Assembly: GCF_024171525.1 (NCBI RefSeq)
Contig: NZ_JALJZY010000020.1
Span: 1-41,544 of the forward strand
Origin: Neisseriaceae bacterium HSC-16F19
Lineage (GTDB): Bacteria > Pseudomonadota > Gammaproteobacteria > Burkholderiales > Neisseriaceae
Direction of reading: 5' to 3'
Length of the DNA: 41,544 nucleotides
Shown: positions 1 to 6,944 of the stretch, one piece after another
How the letters are laid out: every line of letters begins with the position of its first letter
Numbering within the stretch: position 1 is the stretch's first letter
Notes under the pieces: generated by a model
The model's input: the letters and a program-made list of their open reading frames with translations, nothing else
What the model was told of the DNA's origin: nothing
The model's database searches: none
Position numbers and translations under genes: made by a program

Positions 1-2
1 AC

Positions 3-1241
3 AACGCCCTCTCCGGCGGCGTTGCAGCCATGAGTGCCGAAGCGGCCGCCCCCGTGATTAGCCGCTGGCTGTACGGCAAAAGCGGCAGCGAACTCACCGC
101 AGAAGAGAAAGAGACCGTAGCGGGGATTACCCGTCTGCTGGGCACCGGCGCGGGTGCACTGGCGGGTAGCGGCAGCCAAGATGCAGTGGGCGGAGCGGTT
201 TCAGGCAGCCTCAGTGCCGGAAATGCGGTGGAAAATAACGCCCTTCTGAGCCAGAAAGGCCGCCCATATCTCTCACCCGAAGGCCAAGCCCTGTTTGACC
301 GGATACTCAAACAAGGCCGCTTTAAAACCAGCGAAGCCTTCGAGCAAGACTATGCCGCCTGCGGCCAGAACACACAGTGCATAGAAAGGGTAGACCGTGC
401 CGTAAAAGCAGAACAAGCACGCTTTGTAGAATTTGCCCGTACCCACATCAACGACGGCAGACAGAGAGAACTGCTGATTACCGAATTCCAAAAAGCCATG
501 GATGCCGGATTGTTCCAAGGCAGCCGCCATGTACAGAAGTTTGCCCCCGGCTGGACGGCGTACGGCGAAATGGCCGCATTCCCGCAGCTGTGGTATGAAG
601 ATGCACAATACCGTAACTACAGACAACGCGGTCTGAGCGATGCCGAAGCCCGCAGCGAAGTTACCTATCAGGCAGCAGGGCACCAATTGGTCGAAGCCTT
701 TATGCTGGGCAACAGCCGCAGTGTCGGCGCAGTGCTAAAAGGAACAAACAGCAGCAGCAAAGCAAGCACCACGGCACAAATAACCTCACCGGCGGTGAAG
801 CGGCAGCCTTCTCCGACGGATGGGGAGATGGTGGGTGGGAATAAGCCTGTTAAATCCAATAGTATTGAATTTCATAATAAATTCCCAGATCATCCTTTAG
901 GTATACCTCAAACCTACACTATTTCTCAACTGAAAAATAAAACAGGCAGATTAAATTATATTGTCTCAGTTGATGGAAACTTGGTTATTGGACGAAAAAA
1001 TAATCATAGTATAGGTGGTGGCCATATTGATTTAGCCAAAGGGCAACCTGTTGTTGCTGCTGGAGAGGTTAAATTTGTTAACGGTAAGGTAGTAAGTATA
1101 GATAACTCTTCCGGTCACTATGAGCCTCATGGCATTTCAGCAAAAAATGCTGCCATAAAAGCTTTTGAGAAAAGTGGGTTTGATGTTAACGACAAATATT
1201 ATGAAAAGGTATGGAAAAATGGAAAATGGCAAAACAAATAA
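3..1241 (+). CDS. CdiA/FhaB-like polymorphic toxin, C-terminal part (5' end outside window)
   Basis: The reading frame is open from the window edge, so this is the 3' end of a much longer two-partner-secretion exoprotein. Counting from the in-frame ATG at 30, a VENN motif lies at about residues 67-70. In CdiA-type proteins this motif marks the border between the conserved secreted body and the variable toxin. A conserved pre-toxin helical region follows to about residue 265. The tip, from about residue 270, changes to AT-rich DNA and holds a Gly-rich GGGHIDLA motif, an AAGE motif and a SIDNSSGHY motif near the C-terminus. I have seen similar motifs at the ends of varied polymorphic toxins, but I do not recognise the activity. 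The protein probably acts in contact-dependent competition after delivery to a neighbouring cell. The call as CdiA-like tip is firm; the toxin chemistry is unknown. Confidence 0.85.
   Translation, partial: NALSGGVAAMSAEAAAPVISRWLYGKSGSELTAEEKETVAGITRLLGTGAGALAGSGSQDAVGGAVSGSLSAGNAVENNALLSQKGRPYLSPEGQALFDRILKQGRFKTSEAFEQDYAACGQNTQCIERVDRAVKAEQARFVEFARTHINDGRQRELLITEFQKAMDAGLFQGSRHVQKFAPGWTAYGEMAAFPQLWYEDAQYRNYRQRGLSDAEARSEVTYQAAGHQLVEAFMLGNSRSVGAVLKGTNSSSKASTTAQITSPAVKRQPSPTDGEMVGGNKPVKSNSIEFHNKFPDHPLGIPQTYTISQLKNKTGRLNYIVSVDGNLVIGRKNNHSIGGGHIDLAKGQPVVAAGEVKFVNGKVVSIDNSSGHYEPHGISAKNAAIKAFEKSGFDVNDKYYEKVWKNGKWQNK
199..211 (-). repeat. DNA uptake sequence beside the VENN motif
   Basis: A full 13-base copy of the uptake sequence (AGGCTGCCTGAAA on the minus strand) lies inside the coding region, 16 bases before the VENN codons at 228-239. 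It is translated as part of the conserved pre-toxin region. Confidence 0.85.
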
Positions 1242-1614
1242 CTTTATTCAAACTAATCTAAATAAATTATTTGAACTTTCATACGATTTATTTGATTATG
1301 AAGACGGCAAGTACTTTGAAATATCTTTAATTTCTACTTTATTTTTTATAAAAAGCTATTCGGGAAATTATAAAGATTTTATTATTAACTTTTTAATTAA
1401 CTCGATGGAAAATAAAACAATAAATTCATTTGAATTAATTCCTTTCTGTATGCATGAATTACGATGGATAGAAATTTATGATTATGTTGTTGAAAAATAT
1501 AACAAAGCTATTGAGGTAAATTCATGGAATGAAATTAGTTTTTATGGATCAATTATTAACTGCTATGACGATTCTTGGGAAGATAAAGATTTATATGAAT
1601 ATTATAATTTATAG
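1219..1614 (+). CDS. Putative immunity protein for the upstream toxin tip
   Basis: A 131-residue, very AT-rich ORF begins inside the last codons of the toxin gene, in another frame. The ATG at 1219 is preferred because AAAAGG lies 9 bases upstream; ATGs at 1183 and 1201 are alternatives. The protein is rich in Asn, Ile, Phe, Tyr and acidic residues. It has no signal peptide or clear membrane segment and ends in an acidic stretch (DSWEDKDLYEYYNL). I recognise no family. Position, overlap with the toxin and shared low GC support the role of a cytoplasmic immunity partner, as in CDI and Maf toxin modules. That role is inferred from context alone. Confidence 0.65.
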   Translation: MENGKTNNFIQTNLNKLFELSYDLFDYEDGKYFEISLISTLFFIKSYSGNYKDFIINFLINSMENKTINSFELIPFCMHELRWIEIYDYVVEKYNKAIEVNSWNEISFYGSIINCYDDSWEDKDLYEYYNL

Positions 1615-1702
1615 TCTGCGACATTAAACGGTGAAGGTATATTCCGCCCACCGTTTTAAATCACTTCCCCTTATTCTCTATCCCCGTCCCGGAAACCACC
1701 CC

Positions 1703-2899
1703 ATGAACCGCCACTGCCACCGCATCATCTACAACGCCCGCCGCGGGCAGTGGATGGTCGTAGCGGAGCACACCCGCCGTAGCGGCAAGCAGGCCGGCGA
1801 AGGGCGCAGCGTTTCAGGCAGCCGCCACCCCCTGCGACTGCTCAGCTTCAGCCTCTGGTGTGCCTTCGGTCTGACCCTTATTTTTCCCGCGCAAGCCCAG
1901 ATTCTGCTTGACGGTCGCCCACAAGCCCTGCAAGGCAGCGGCGCACTTCTGAAAGCCGAAGCCGGCATCGGCTTCAAAACCGCCAACAGCAGCCAAAGCC
2001 TGCAACAGAGCCTCGCCCAAGGCAACACACTCCAAGCCGGCGGCAACATCGGCTTGCACAGCCGCAGCGAAGGCATCCGCCTCGAGCACACCCAAGCCCG
2101 TGCCGGTCAAGCGCTGCATCTGGATTCCGCCGCCGACATCCTCCTCGGCGCCGCCGCCGACCACACCCAAGCGCAGAGTAAAAACAGCCATGCCGGTGCC
2201 TCCGTCGGCGTCGGCGTTTCCGTCGGCGCCCAAACCGGCATCTACGCCTATGTCGAAGCCGGCGGCGGCAAAGGCCGCAGCAAACTGGAAGAAACCCGCC
2301 ATCGCGACACCGTATTAAGCGCCCGGGAAGTCCGCCTCCACAGCCGCAAGGACACCGTATTGAAAGGCGCACAGGTTTACGGCAACAGCATCGGTGCCGA
2401 CATCGGCGGCACCCTGCACATCGAAAGCCTGCAAGACAGCCGCCAACAAAGCATCCGCCAAAGCCAAGGCGGCATCCGCGTCCAAGTCTCCTTCGGCACC
2501 GCCTGGGAAGCCAGCGGCCACTACAGCGGCCAACAAGGCGACAGCAGCCTTGTCAGCGTCAAGCACCAAAGCGGCCTGTATGCCGGAGACCAAGGCTACC
2601 GCATCCGCGCCGGCCAAGTCATGCTCAAAGGCGGCGCCATAGCCGCCAGCGCACCCGCCGAAGACAACCTGCTCGCCACCCGCAGCATCCACAGCCAAGA
2701 CCTCCGCAACCACAGCAGCCACAGCGCCTCCAGCGTCGGCATCAGCGGCAGCTACGGCGGCCAACTCAGCGGCAGCCAAACCTTTAAAAACAGCGCCCTC
2801 GGCCAAGCCTTCGCGCGCGGCGGCCAAAGCTTCAGCCAAGGTTTAAGCTACAGCCCCGGCCTGCCGCAACAACAGCGCTTAATGAAAAAATGCGCATAG
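1703..2899 (+). CDS. ESPR signal peptide joined to hemagglutinin repeats (truncated TpsA-like protein)
   Basis: The ATG at 1703 opens a 398-residue protein. Residues 1-29 (MNRHCHRIIYNARRGQWMVV...) match the extended signal peptide region of type V secreted proteins. They are followed by a hydrophobic core and a likely cleavage after AQA at residue 65. Instead of the usual ~250-residue TPS secretion domain and long filament, the sequence runs straight into hemagglutinin-repeat blocks (for example GLYAGDQGYRIRAG and LKGGAIAAS), which normally lie deep in FhaB-type proteins. It ends shortly after one such block without a VENN motif or toxin. GC content is high, unlike the immunity gene just upstream. 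It may be a silent recombination cassette, comparable to meningococcal tpsC cassettes, or a deletion product. Without a TPS domain, TpsB-dependent export is doubtful. An in-frame upstream start at 1631 exists but would spoil the ESPR. Confidence 0.75.
   Translation: MNRHCHRIIYNARRGQWMVVAEHTRRSGKQAGEGRSVSGSRHPLRLLSFSLWCAFGLTLIFPAQAQILLDGRPQALQGSGALLKAEAGIGFKTANSSQSLQQSLAQGNTLQAGGNIGLHSRSEGIRLEHTQARAGQALHLDSAADILLGAAADHTQAQSKNSHAGASVGVGVSVGAQTGIYAYVEAGGGKGRSKLEETRHRDTVLSAREVRLHSRKDTVLKGAQVYGNSIGADIGGTLHIESLQDSRQQSIRQSQGGIRVQVSFGTAWEASGHYSGQQGDSSLVSVKHQSGLYAGDQGYRIRAGQVMLKGGAIAASAPAEDNLLATRSIHSQDLRNHSSHSASSVGISGSYGGQLSGSQTFKNSALGQAFARGGQSFSQGLSYSPGLPQQQRLMKKCA
1812..1823 (-). repeat. DNA uptake sequence (12-base core) inside the ESPR/signal region
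   Basis: TTTCAGGCAGCC lies between the ESPR and the hydrophobic core of the downstream ORF. It has the same orientation as the copy at 199-211, so the toxin-immunity module sits between two uptake signals. Confidence 0.75.
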
Positions 2900-2911
2900 T
2901 GTTCATCAATT

Positions 2912-2973
2912 AAGGCTGCCTGAAAGGGATCGCAGTGATCTTCTGCGTAACAAAAACCTTTTCAGGCAGCCTT
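2912..2973. terminator. Inverted pair of uptake sequences after the hemagglutinin ORF
   Basis: AAGGCTGCCTGAAA at 2912-2925 and its complement at 2960-2973 can form a 14-bp stem. A T-run is lacking, so intrinsic termination would be weak. Another copy follows at 3003-3015, just before lolC. Confidence 0.55.
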
Positions 2974-3067
2974 CCTTAACGCGATTTAATCCGTTCTGCG
3001 CTTTTCAGGCAGCCTGAAACAGCGCAATCGGGTACAATGGCGCCGCTTTTTTCAACCCTAACCGATT

Positions 3068-4318
3068 ATGCTTTCACTCGAAACCTGGATCGGCCTGCGG
3101 TATCTGCGGGCCAAAAAACGCAGCGGCTTTATGTCGTTTATCAGCATGATTTCCGTTATCGGCATCGCCATCGGTGTGATCGCCCTGATTACCGTGCTCT
3201 CGGTGATGAACGGTTTTCAAAAGGAAATCCGCGGCCAACTGCTCAGGGTGGCGCCGCATATGGAAATGGGCTATCTCATGCCCGAAGGCACGGAAAACTG
3301 GCAGGATTTGGCCGCCGTGGCCCAAAAACACCCGCGCGTGCTCGGTGTCGCCCCCTATGTGGCGGGCCAGGCGCTCCTGGCCAATGAAGGCGAGGTGCGC
3401 GGCGTGCAGATTAAAGGCATAGATCCGGCCAATTTCGGCGAAGTTTCCGAATACGGCGAGGCGCTCACACAAGACATGTACGGCAAACTCGAAGCCGGTA
3501 ATTTCGATATGGTGCTGGGCCAGGATTTGGCCGATGCTCTCGGTGTGAATGTGGGCGACAAAGTCACGGTGATTACTCCGGACGGCAACGTGACCCCGGT
3601 GGGCATGGTGCCGCGCATGAAGCAGTTTAATGTGGTGTCTTTGGTCAACAGCGGCATTTACGCGGTGGACAGCACTCTGGCGCTGACCCATATGGCCGAT
3701 GCGCAAACCCTCTACCGCGTCGATGACGCCATGGTCACATTACAAGTGCGCCTAAGCCAGCCGGACAGCGCACCGGAAGTCACCGCTACCATCATCCCCG
3801 CCGACCAGGTCAACCACATCTGGGTGCGCGACTGGACTTTCCAAAACAAAGACTATTTCCAAGCGGTGCAGTTTGAAAAAGTGGCCATGTTCGCCATCAT
3901 GTTCTTTATCAGTCTGGTGGCGTCCATCAATCTGATTTCCACCCTCATCATGACGGTGACCGAAAAACAGGCTGCCATCGCCATTTTGCGCACCCTCGGC
4001 CTGGCACCGAAAAGCATTATGAAAATTTTTATGGTGCAGGGCGTGCTGCTGGGACTTATCGGCACCTTCTGGGGCGTGCTGCTCGGTGTGCTGCTCGCGG
4101 CCAATTTCGGCTATGTGGTGCACGGCCTCGAACTGCTGCTCGACCGCCAGCTGATTCCCTCGTCCATGTATTTCATCAACTACCTGCCCACCCATGTGGT
4201 GGTGAGCGATGTGGTGATTATTGCCGCCATTTCCATGCTGCTCTCCTTCTTGGCCACCCTCTATCCGAGCTGGGCCGCATCCAAAACCCAACCGGCGGAG
4301 GCTTTGCGCTATGAATAA
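3068..4318 (+). CDS. lolC: Lipoprotein-releasing ABC transporter permease (LolC/LolE family)
   Basis: This 416-residue inner-membrane protein is the permease that, with LolD, extracts mature lipoproteins and hands them to LolA. The N-terminus (IGLRYLRAKKRSGFMSFISMISV) is characteristic of the family and leads into a first membrane segment at about residues 22-45. A large periplasmic domain follows, then three more membrane segments near residues 270-300, 325-350 and 378-405. Only one permease gene lies here, so the transporter may be a LolF-type homodimer rather than a LolC-LolE pair; the rest of the genome would have to be checked. The stop codon overlaps the start of lolD by 8 bases, which indicates translational coupling. 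No good ribosome-binding site precedes the ATG, but the start fits the family length. Confidence 0.93.
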   Translation: MLSLETWIGLRYLRAKKRSGFMSFISMISVIGIAIGVIALITVLSVMNGFQKEIRGQLLRVAPHMEMGYLMPEGTENWQDLAAVAQKHPRVLGVAPYVAGQALLANEGEVRGVQIKGIDPANFGEVSEYGEALTQDMYGKLEAGNFDMVLGQDLADALGVNVGDKVTVITPDGNVTPVGMVPRMKQFNVVSLVNSGIYAVDSTLALTHMADAQTLYRVDDAMVTLQVRLSQPDSAPEVTATIIPADQVNHIWVRDWTFQNKDYFQAVQFEKVAMFAIMFFISLVASINLISTLIMTVTEKQAAIAILRTLGLAPKSIMKIFMVQGVLLGLIGTFWGVLLGVLLAANFGYVVHGLELLLDRQLIPSSMYFINYLPTHVVVSDVVIIAAISMLLSFLATLYPSWAASKTQPAEALRYE

Positions 4319-5009
4319 ACACGACACCCCCATTTTGCAATGTGAACAACTGGGCAAACGCTATGCCGACGGCACGCTTGACGTGGTGGTGCTGGACGGG
4401 CTGGATTTGTGCATCGAAGCCGGGCAGAGCGTGAGCATCATCGGTGCTTCCGGCAGCGGCAAATCCACCCTCTTGCACATGCTCGGCGGCCTCGACACCC
4501 CCAGCAGCGGCCGTGTGTGTCTGATGGGTCAGGATTTGGCCGGGCTGAATCAGGCCGAAATCGGCCGCCTGCGCAACCGCCACCTTGGCTTTGTCTATCA
4601 GTTCCACCACCTGCTGCCGGAATTTACCGCCTTGGAAAACGTGATGATGCCGCTCTTAATCGGCAAAATGCCCAAGGCCGAGGCCGAAGCGGCGGCGCTG
4701 GCCATGCTGGAACAGGTGGGACTGAAACAGCGCATCGGCCACCGCCCCGGCGAATTGTCCGGCGGCGAGCGCCAACGTGCCGCCATTGCCCGCGCCTTGG
4801 TCAACCGTCCCGCCTGTCTGCTGGCGGACGAACCCACCGGCAACCTCGACCGCCAAAACGCCAAAAACGTGTTTGACATGATGCTGGATTTGCAGCGCGA
4901 ACTGGGCACGGCGCTGGTGGTGGTCACCCACGACGACGAATTGGCCGGACGTTTCGACCGCACCCTCATGATGCAGGACGGGCGGCTGGATACTTTTCAG
5001 GCAGCCTGA
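4311..5009 (+). CDS. lolD: Lipoprotein-releasing ABC transporter ATPase LolD
   Basis: This 232-residue cytoplasmic ATPase powers the Lol permease and matches the usual LolD length. Walker A is GASGSGKST at residues 45-53, the ABC signature LSGGE is at 149-153, and Walker B with the catalytic Glu (LLADEP) is at 170-175. A His switch (VTHDDE) follows. The ATG at 4311 is chosen because it overlaps the end of lolC and gives the conserved N-terminus; an in-frame upstream start would run deep into lolC. The last codons, TFQAA plus the stop, are spelled by an uptake sequence (4993-5008), so the repeat supplies the stop codon. A hairpin terminator follows. Confidence 0.95.
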   Translation: MNKHDTPILQCEQLGKRYADGTLDVVVLDGLDLCIEAGQSVSIIGASGSGKSTLLHMLGGLDTPSSGRVCLMGQDLAGLNQAEIGRLRNRHLGFVYQFHHLLPEFTALENVMMPLLIGKMPKAEAEAAALAMLEQVGLKQRIGHRPGELSGGERQRAAIARALVNRPACLLADEPTGNLDRQNAKNVFDMMLDLQRELGTALVVVTHDDELAGRFDRTLMMQDGRLDTFQAA

Positions 5010-5038
5010 ACACCATCCCGCATCATCATGGCTATAGA

Positions 5039-5061
5039 GCGTGCCCCCGGGTACGCTTTTT
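5039..5061 (+). terminator. Intrinsic terminator of lolC-lolD
   Basis: GCGTGCC at 5039-5045 pairs with GGTACGC at 5050-5056 (one G-U pair, 4-base loop) and is followed by five T. Confidence 0.65.
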
Positions 5062-5149
5062 ATGCAGCAAATACCCTACTTTTCCTATTTAATTATGAAT
5101 TTTTTTAATAAAACTGCCTTTGTGTCATCGATACATAGGGCCGCTGCCG

Positions 5150-5164
5150 TTTTGCATGGCAAAA
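5150..5164. promoter_or_regulatory. Dyad TTTTGC-N3-GCAAAA upstream of phaB, possible PhaR site
   Basis: A 15-base inverted repeat, TTTTGCATGGCAAAA, lies about 290 bases before phaB. It shares the core TTGC-N3-GCAA with the dyad over the phasin promoter at 6301-6315. PhaR repressors of PHA genes are reported to bind TGC-N3/4-GCA dyads. The distance to phaB weakens the case. Confidence 0.4.
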
Positions 5165-5454
5165 CCCGAAACCATGCAGCAAGGCAATAAAAATGCGTTA
5201 ATGCCGCGCTCTATAACATCTTATCGATGCTTTTAGAATAACAAAGCCATGCATTGCACACACCACCCGACAAACAGGATAGGCTTTGTTACTAATTTGC
5301 TGAAATTACCTAATAGACGCCATTTTGTGCCGATTTTCCCGCTTGCCAGTACCGCAGCGCCTCTCTATACTCAATCCCGCATGGCGGAAAACCGCCCTGC
5401 ATCAGGGGCGGCAACAGGCTGCCTGAAAACATCTACAAACCGGAGGAAGCAAAT

Positions 5455-6198
5455 ATGTCGCAAAAAGTCGTTTTGATCACAGGTGCATTGGGCGGTATCG
5501 GCAGCGAAATCAGCCGTCAGTTTATCCAGCAGGGCTATCGCGTCATCGCCGTACTGACACCGAGCAACGAGCCGCGTGAGGAGCGCTGGCTGCAAAACGA
5601 AAATATCGACGGCAGCCAGGTTCGTTTTGTACGCACCAATGTCACCGACCACGAAGCCGCCACCGCCGCCATCACCGAGGCCATCGAGGCCGAAGGCCGC
5701 GTGGACGTGCTGGTGAACAACGCCGGCATCACCCGCGATACCGCCTTCAAAAAAATGTCTTACGAACAGTGGTGCGCGGTGCTGGACACCAATCTGCGTT
5801 CCTTGTTTACCGTGACCCAACCGGTTTTCAACAAAATGCTGGCCCAAAACCACGGCCGTATTATCAACATCACCTCGGTCAACGGCCTCAAAGGCCAGTT
5901 CGGCCAAACCAACTACTCCGCCGCCAAAGCGGGCATGATCGGTTTCACCAAAGCCTTGGCGCTGGAAGGCGCGCGCAACAATGTGTGCGTGAATGCCGTG
6001 GCACCCGGCTATACCGGCACGCCCATGGTCACCGCCATCCGTGAAGACATTGTGGAAGGCATCAAGAAACAGATTCCGCTGAACCGCTTGGCCGGCCCGG
6101 AAGAAATTGCTGCTGCCGTGCTGTATCTGGCCGGCGATTCCGGCGGCTACATCACCGGTGAGACCATCAACGTCAACGGCGGCCTCTACATGCACTGA
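5455..6198 (+). CDS. phaB: Acetoacetyl-CoA reductase PhaB (SDR family)
   Basis: This 247-residue short-chain dehydrogenase should reduce acetoacetyl-CoA to (R)-3-hydroxybutyryl-CoA with NADPH, the monomer-supplying step of polyhydroxybutyrate synthesis. The cofactor motif TGALGGIG is at residues 9-16, NNAG at 88-91, and the catalytic residues are Ser141, Tyr154 and Lys158. The stretch SVNGLKGQFGQTNYSAAKAG and the ending NVNGGLYMH are typical of PhaB rather than FabG. A strong GGAGG lies about 8 bases before the ATG. The gene is followed by a phasin gene and the PHA synthase, which supports the role. A beta-ketothiolase (phaA) is not in the window. The gene has its own terminator, so it is probably a separate transcript. 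Confidence 0.93.
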   Translation: MSQKVVLITGALGGIGSEISRQFIQQGYRVIAVLTPSNEPREERWLQNENIDGSQVRFVRTNVTDHEAATAAITEAIEAEGRVDVLVNNAGITRDTAFKKMSYEQWCAVLDTNLRSLFTVTQPVFNKMLAQNHGRIINITSVNGLKGQFGQTNYSAAKAGMIGFTKALALEGARNNVCVNAVAPGYTGTPMVTAIREDIVEGIKKQIPLNRLAGPEEIAAAVLYLAGDSGGYITGETINVNGGLYMH

Positions 6199-6212
6199 TT
6201 TTTTGCGTGGTG

Positions 6213-6250
6213 CGGCTGCGGTACACCAACCGTACCGCAGCCGTTTTTTT
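6213..6250 (+). terminator. Intrinsic terminator after phaB
   Basis: A perfect 12-bp stem (CGGCTGCGGTAC at 6213-6224 with 6232-6243) is followed by seven T. Confidence 0.9.
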
Positions 6251-6300
6251 GTTGCGAAAAATCAACTTTTTTGGCTTAAACAACAAAAATTTGTTTTTTA

Positions 6301-6330
6301 TGTTGCACTGCAACAAAAATCGTGTATGAT
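6301..6330 (+). promoter_or_regulatory. Phasin promoter with overlapping perfect dyad (candidate PhaR operator)
   Basis: TTGCAC (6303-6308) and TATGAT (6325-6330), 16 bases apart, form a good sigma-70 promoter. The -35 box lies inside TGTTGCACTGCAACA (6301-6315), a perfect 15-base palindrome about 100 bases before the phasin start. A repressor bound there would block RNA polymerase. PhaR, which derepresses phasin genes when PHA granules form, is the natural candidate, but no phaR gene is in the window. Confidence 0.6.
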
Positions 6331-6414
6331 GGCACCTGAGATTCACTGAGCCGTACAACACGAACCGCTTTGGTTCACCTTTTTTGATTTTTGACAAACA
6401 CAGGAGATGTAAAC

Positions 6415-6756
6415 ATGTACACCGATATTTTCAAAACCCTGAACGACCAATCCCAAAACGCTTTCGAGCCGGTAGTTAAATTCAACCAACTGGTTGCCAA
6501 AAACTTCTCCGAGCTGACCAATCTGCAACTGGACTCTGCCCGTCAATACGCCGACATTGGCTTGGCGCAAATGCACCTGAACAGCCAAATCAAAGACGTT
6601 CAGTCTTTGGTCAACAGCGGCACCAAACAACTGGAAACCATGACCCGCATCAGCCAGCAAATGATTGAAGACGGCAAAAAACTGGCCAATCTGGCCAACG
6701 ACTTCAAATCCGAGCTGGACAAGCTGGTTGCCGAAAACGTTGAGAAAAAGAAGTAA
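6415..6756 (+). CDS. phaP: Phasin family protein (PHA granule coat)
   Basis: This is a 113-residue, almost fully helical protein without a signal peptide. It begins MYTDIFKTLNDQSQNAFEPVVKFNQL and contains LANDFKSELDKL near a Lys-rich end. The pattern of short amphipathic helices with many Gln, Asn and Leu residues fits the Phasin_2 family, which coats polyhydroxyalkanoate granules and controls their size. AGGAGA lies about 7 bases before the ATG at 6415. The gene has its own promoter with an operator-like dyad and its own terminator, consistent with high and separately controlled expression. It lies between phaB and phaC. Confidence 0.88.
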   Translation: MYTDIFKTLNDQSQNAFEPVVKFNQLVAKNFSELTNLQLDSARQYADIGLAQMHLNSQIKDVQSLVNSGTKQLETMTRISQQMIEDGKKLANLANDFKSELDKLVAENVEKKK

Positions 6757-6796
6757 TCGAAAAGCTTATTTCCTGATCACATTCAGGTAGGCAAGT

Positions 6797-6835
6797 GGGC
6801 AGGGGTAAACATGTTTACGCCCTGCCCTTATTTAT
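6797..6835 (+). terminator. Intrinsic terminator after the phasin gene
   Basis: GGGCAGGGGTAAAC at 6797-6810 pairs with GTTTACGCCCTGCCC at 6813-6827 (one bulged base), followed by a T-rich stretch. Confidence 0.8.
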
Positions 6836-6944
6836 CTGCTATAGTGCCGATTTTTGAGACGCGCCAACACCCTTGAGCCTGCTTTCAGGCAGCTCCTATT
6901 GTTTTTGTTGGCGTTCCCAGCTTAAGGCTTTGGAGAAAACAACT

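Larger units (their letters stand above)
5033..5215. repeat. Possible miniature element with 9-bp terminal inverted repeats
   Basis: TATAGAGCG at 5033-5041 and CGCTCTATA at 5207-5215 face each other across an otherwise AT-rich, gene-free 183-base stretch. The TA-ended tips resemble those of Correia-type elements, and the length equals that of the full-length copy at 31043-31225. However, the inside is not recognisably similar, and the left tip also forms part of a terminator. The arrangement could be chance. The whole 5010-5454 gap holds no convincing gene. Confidence 0.3.

Noticed and set aside
273..686. Long minus-strand ORF opposite the CdiA-like gene
   Set aside because: Composition follows the opposite coding strand, there is no ribosome-binding site and no recognisable protein; the plus-strand frame has the VENN motif.
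5249..5454. Small ORF before phaB
   Set aside because: It overlaps phaB in another frame, has no family features and contains an uptake sequence and the phaB ribosome-binding site.
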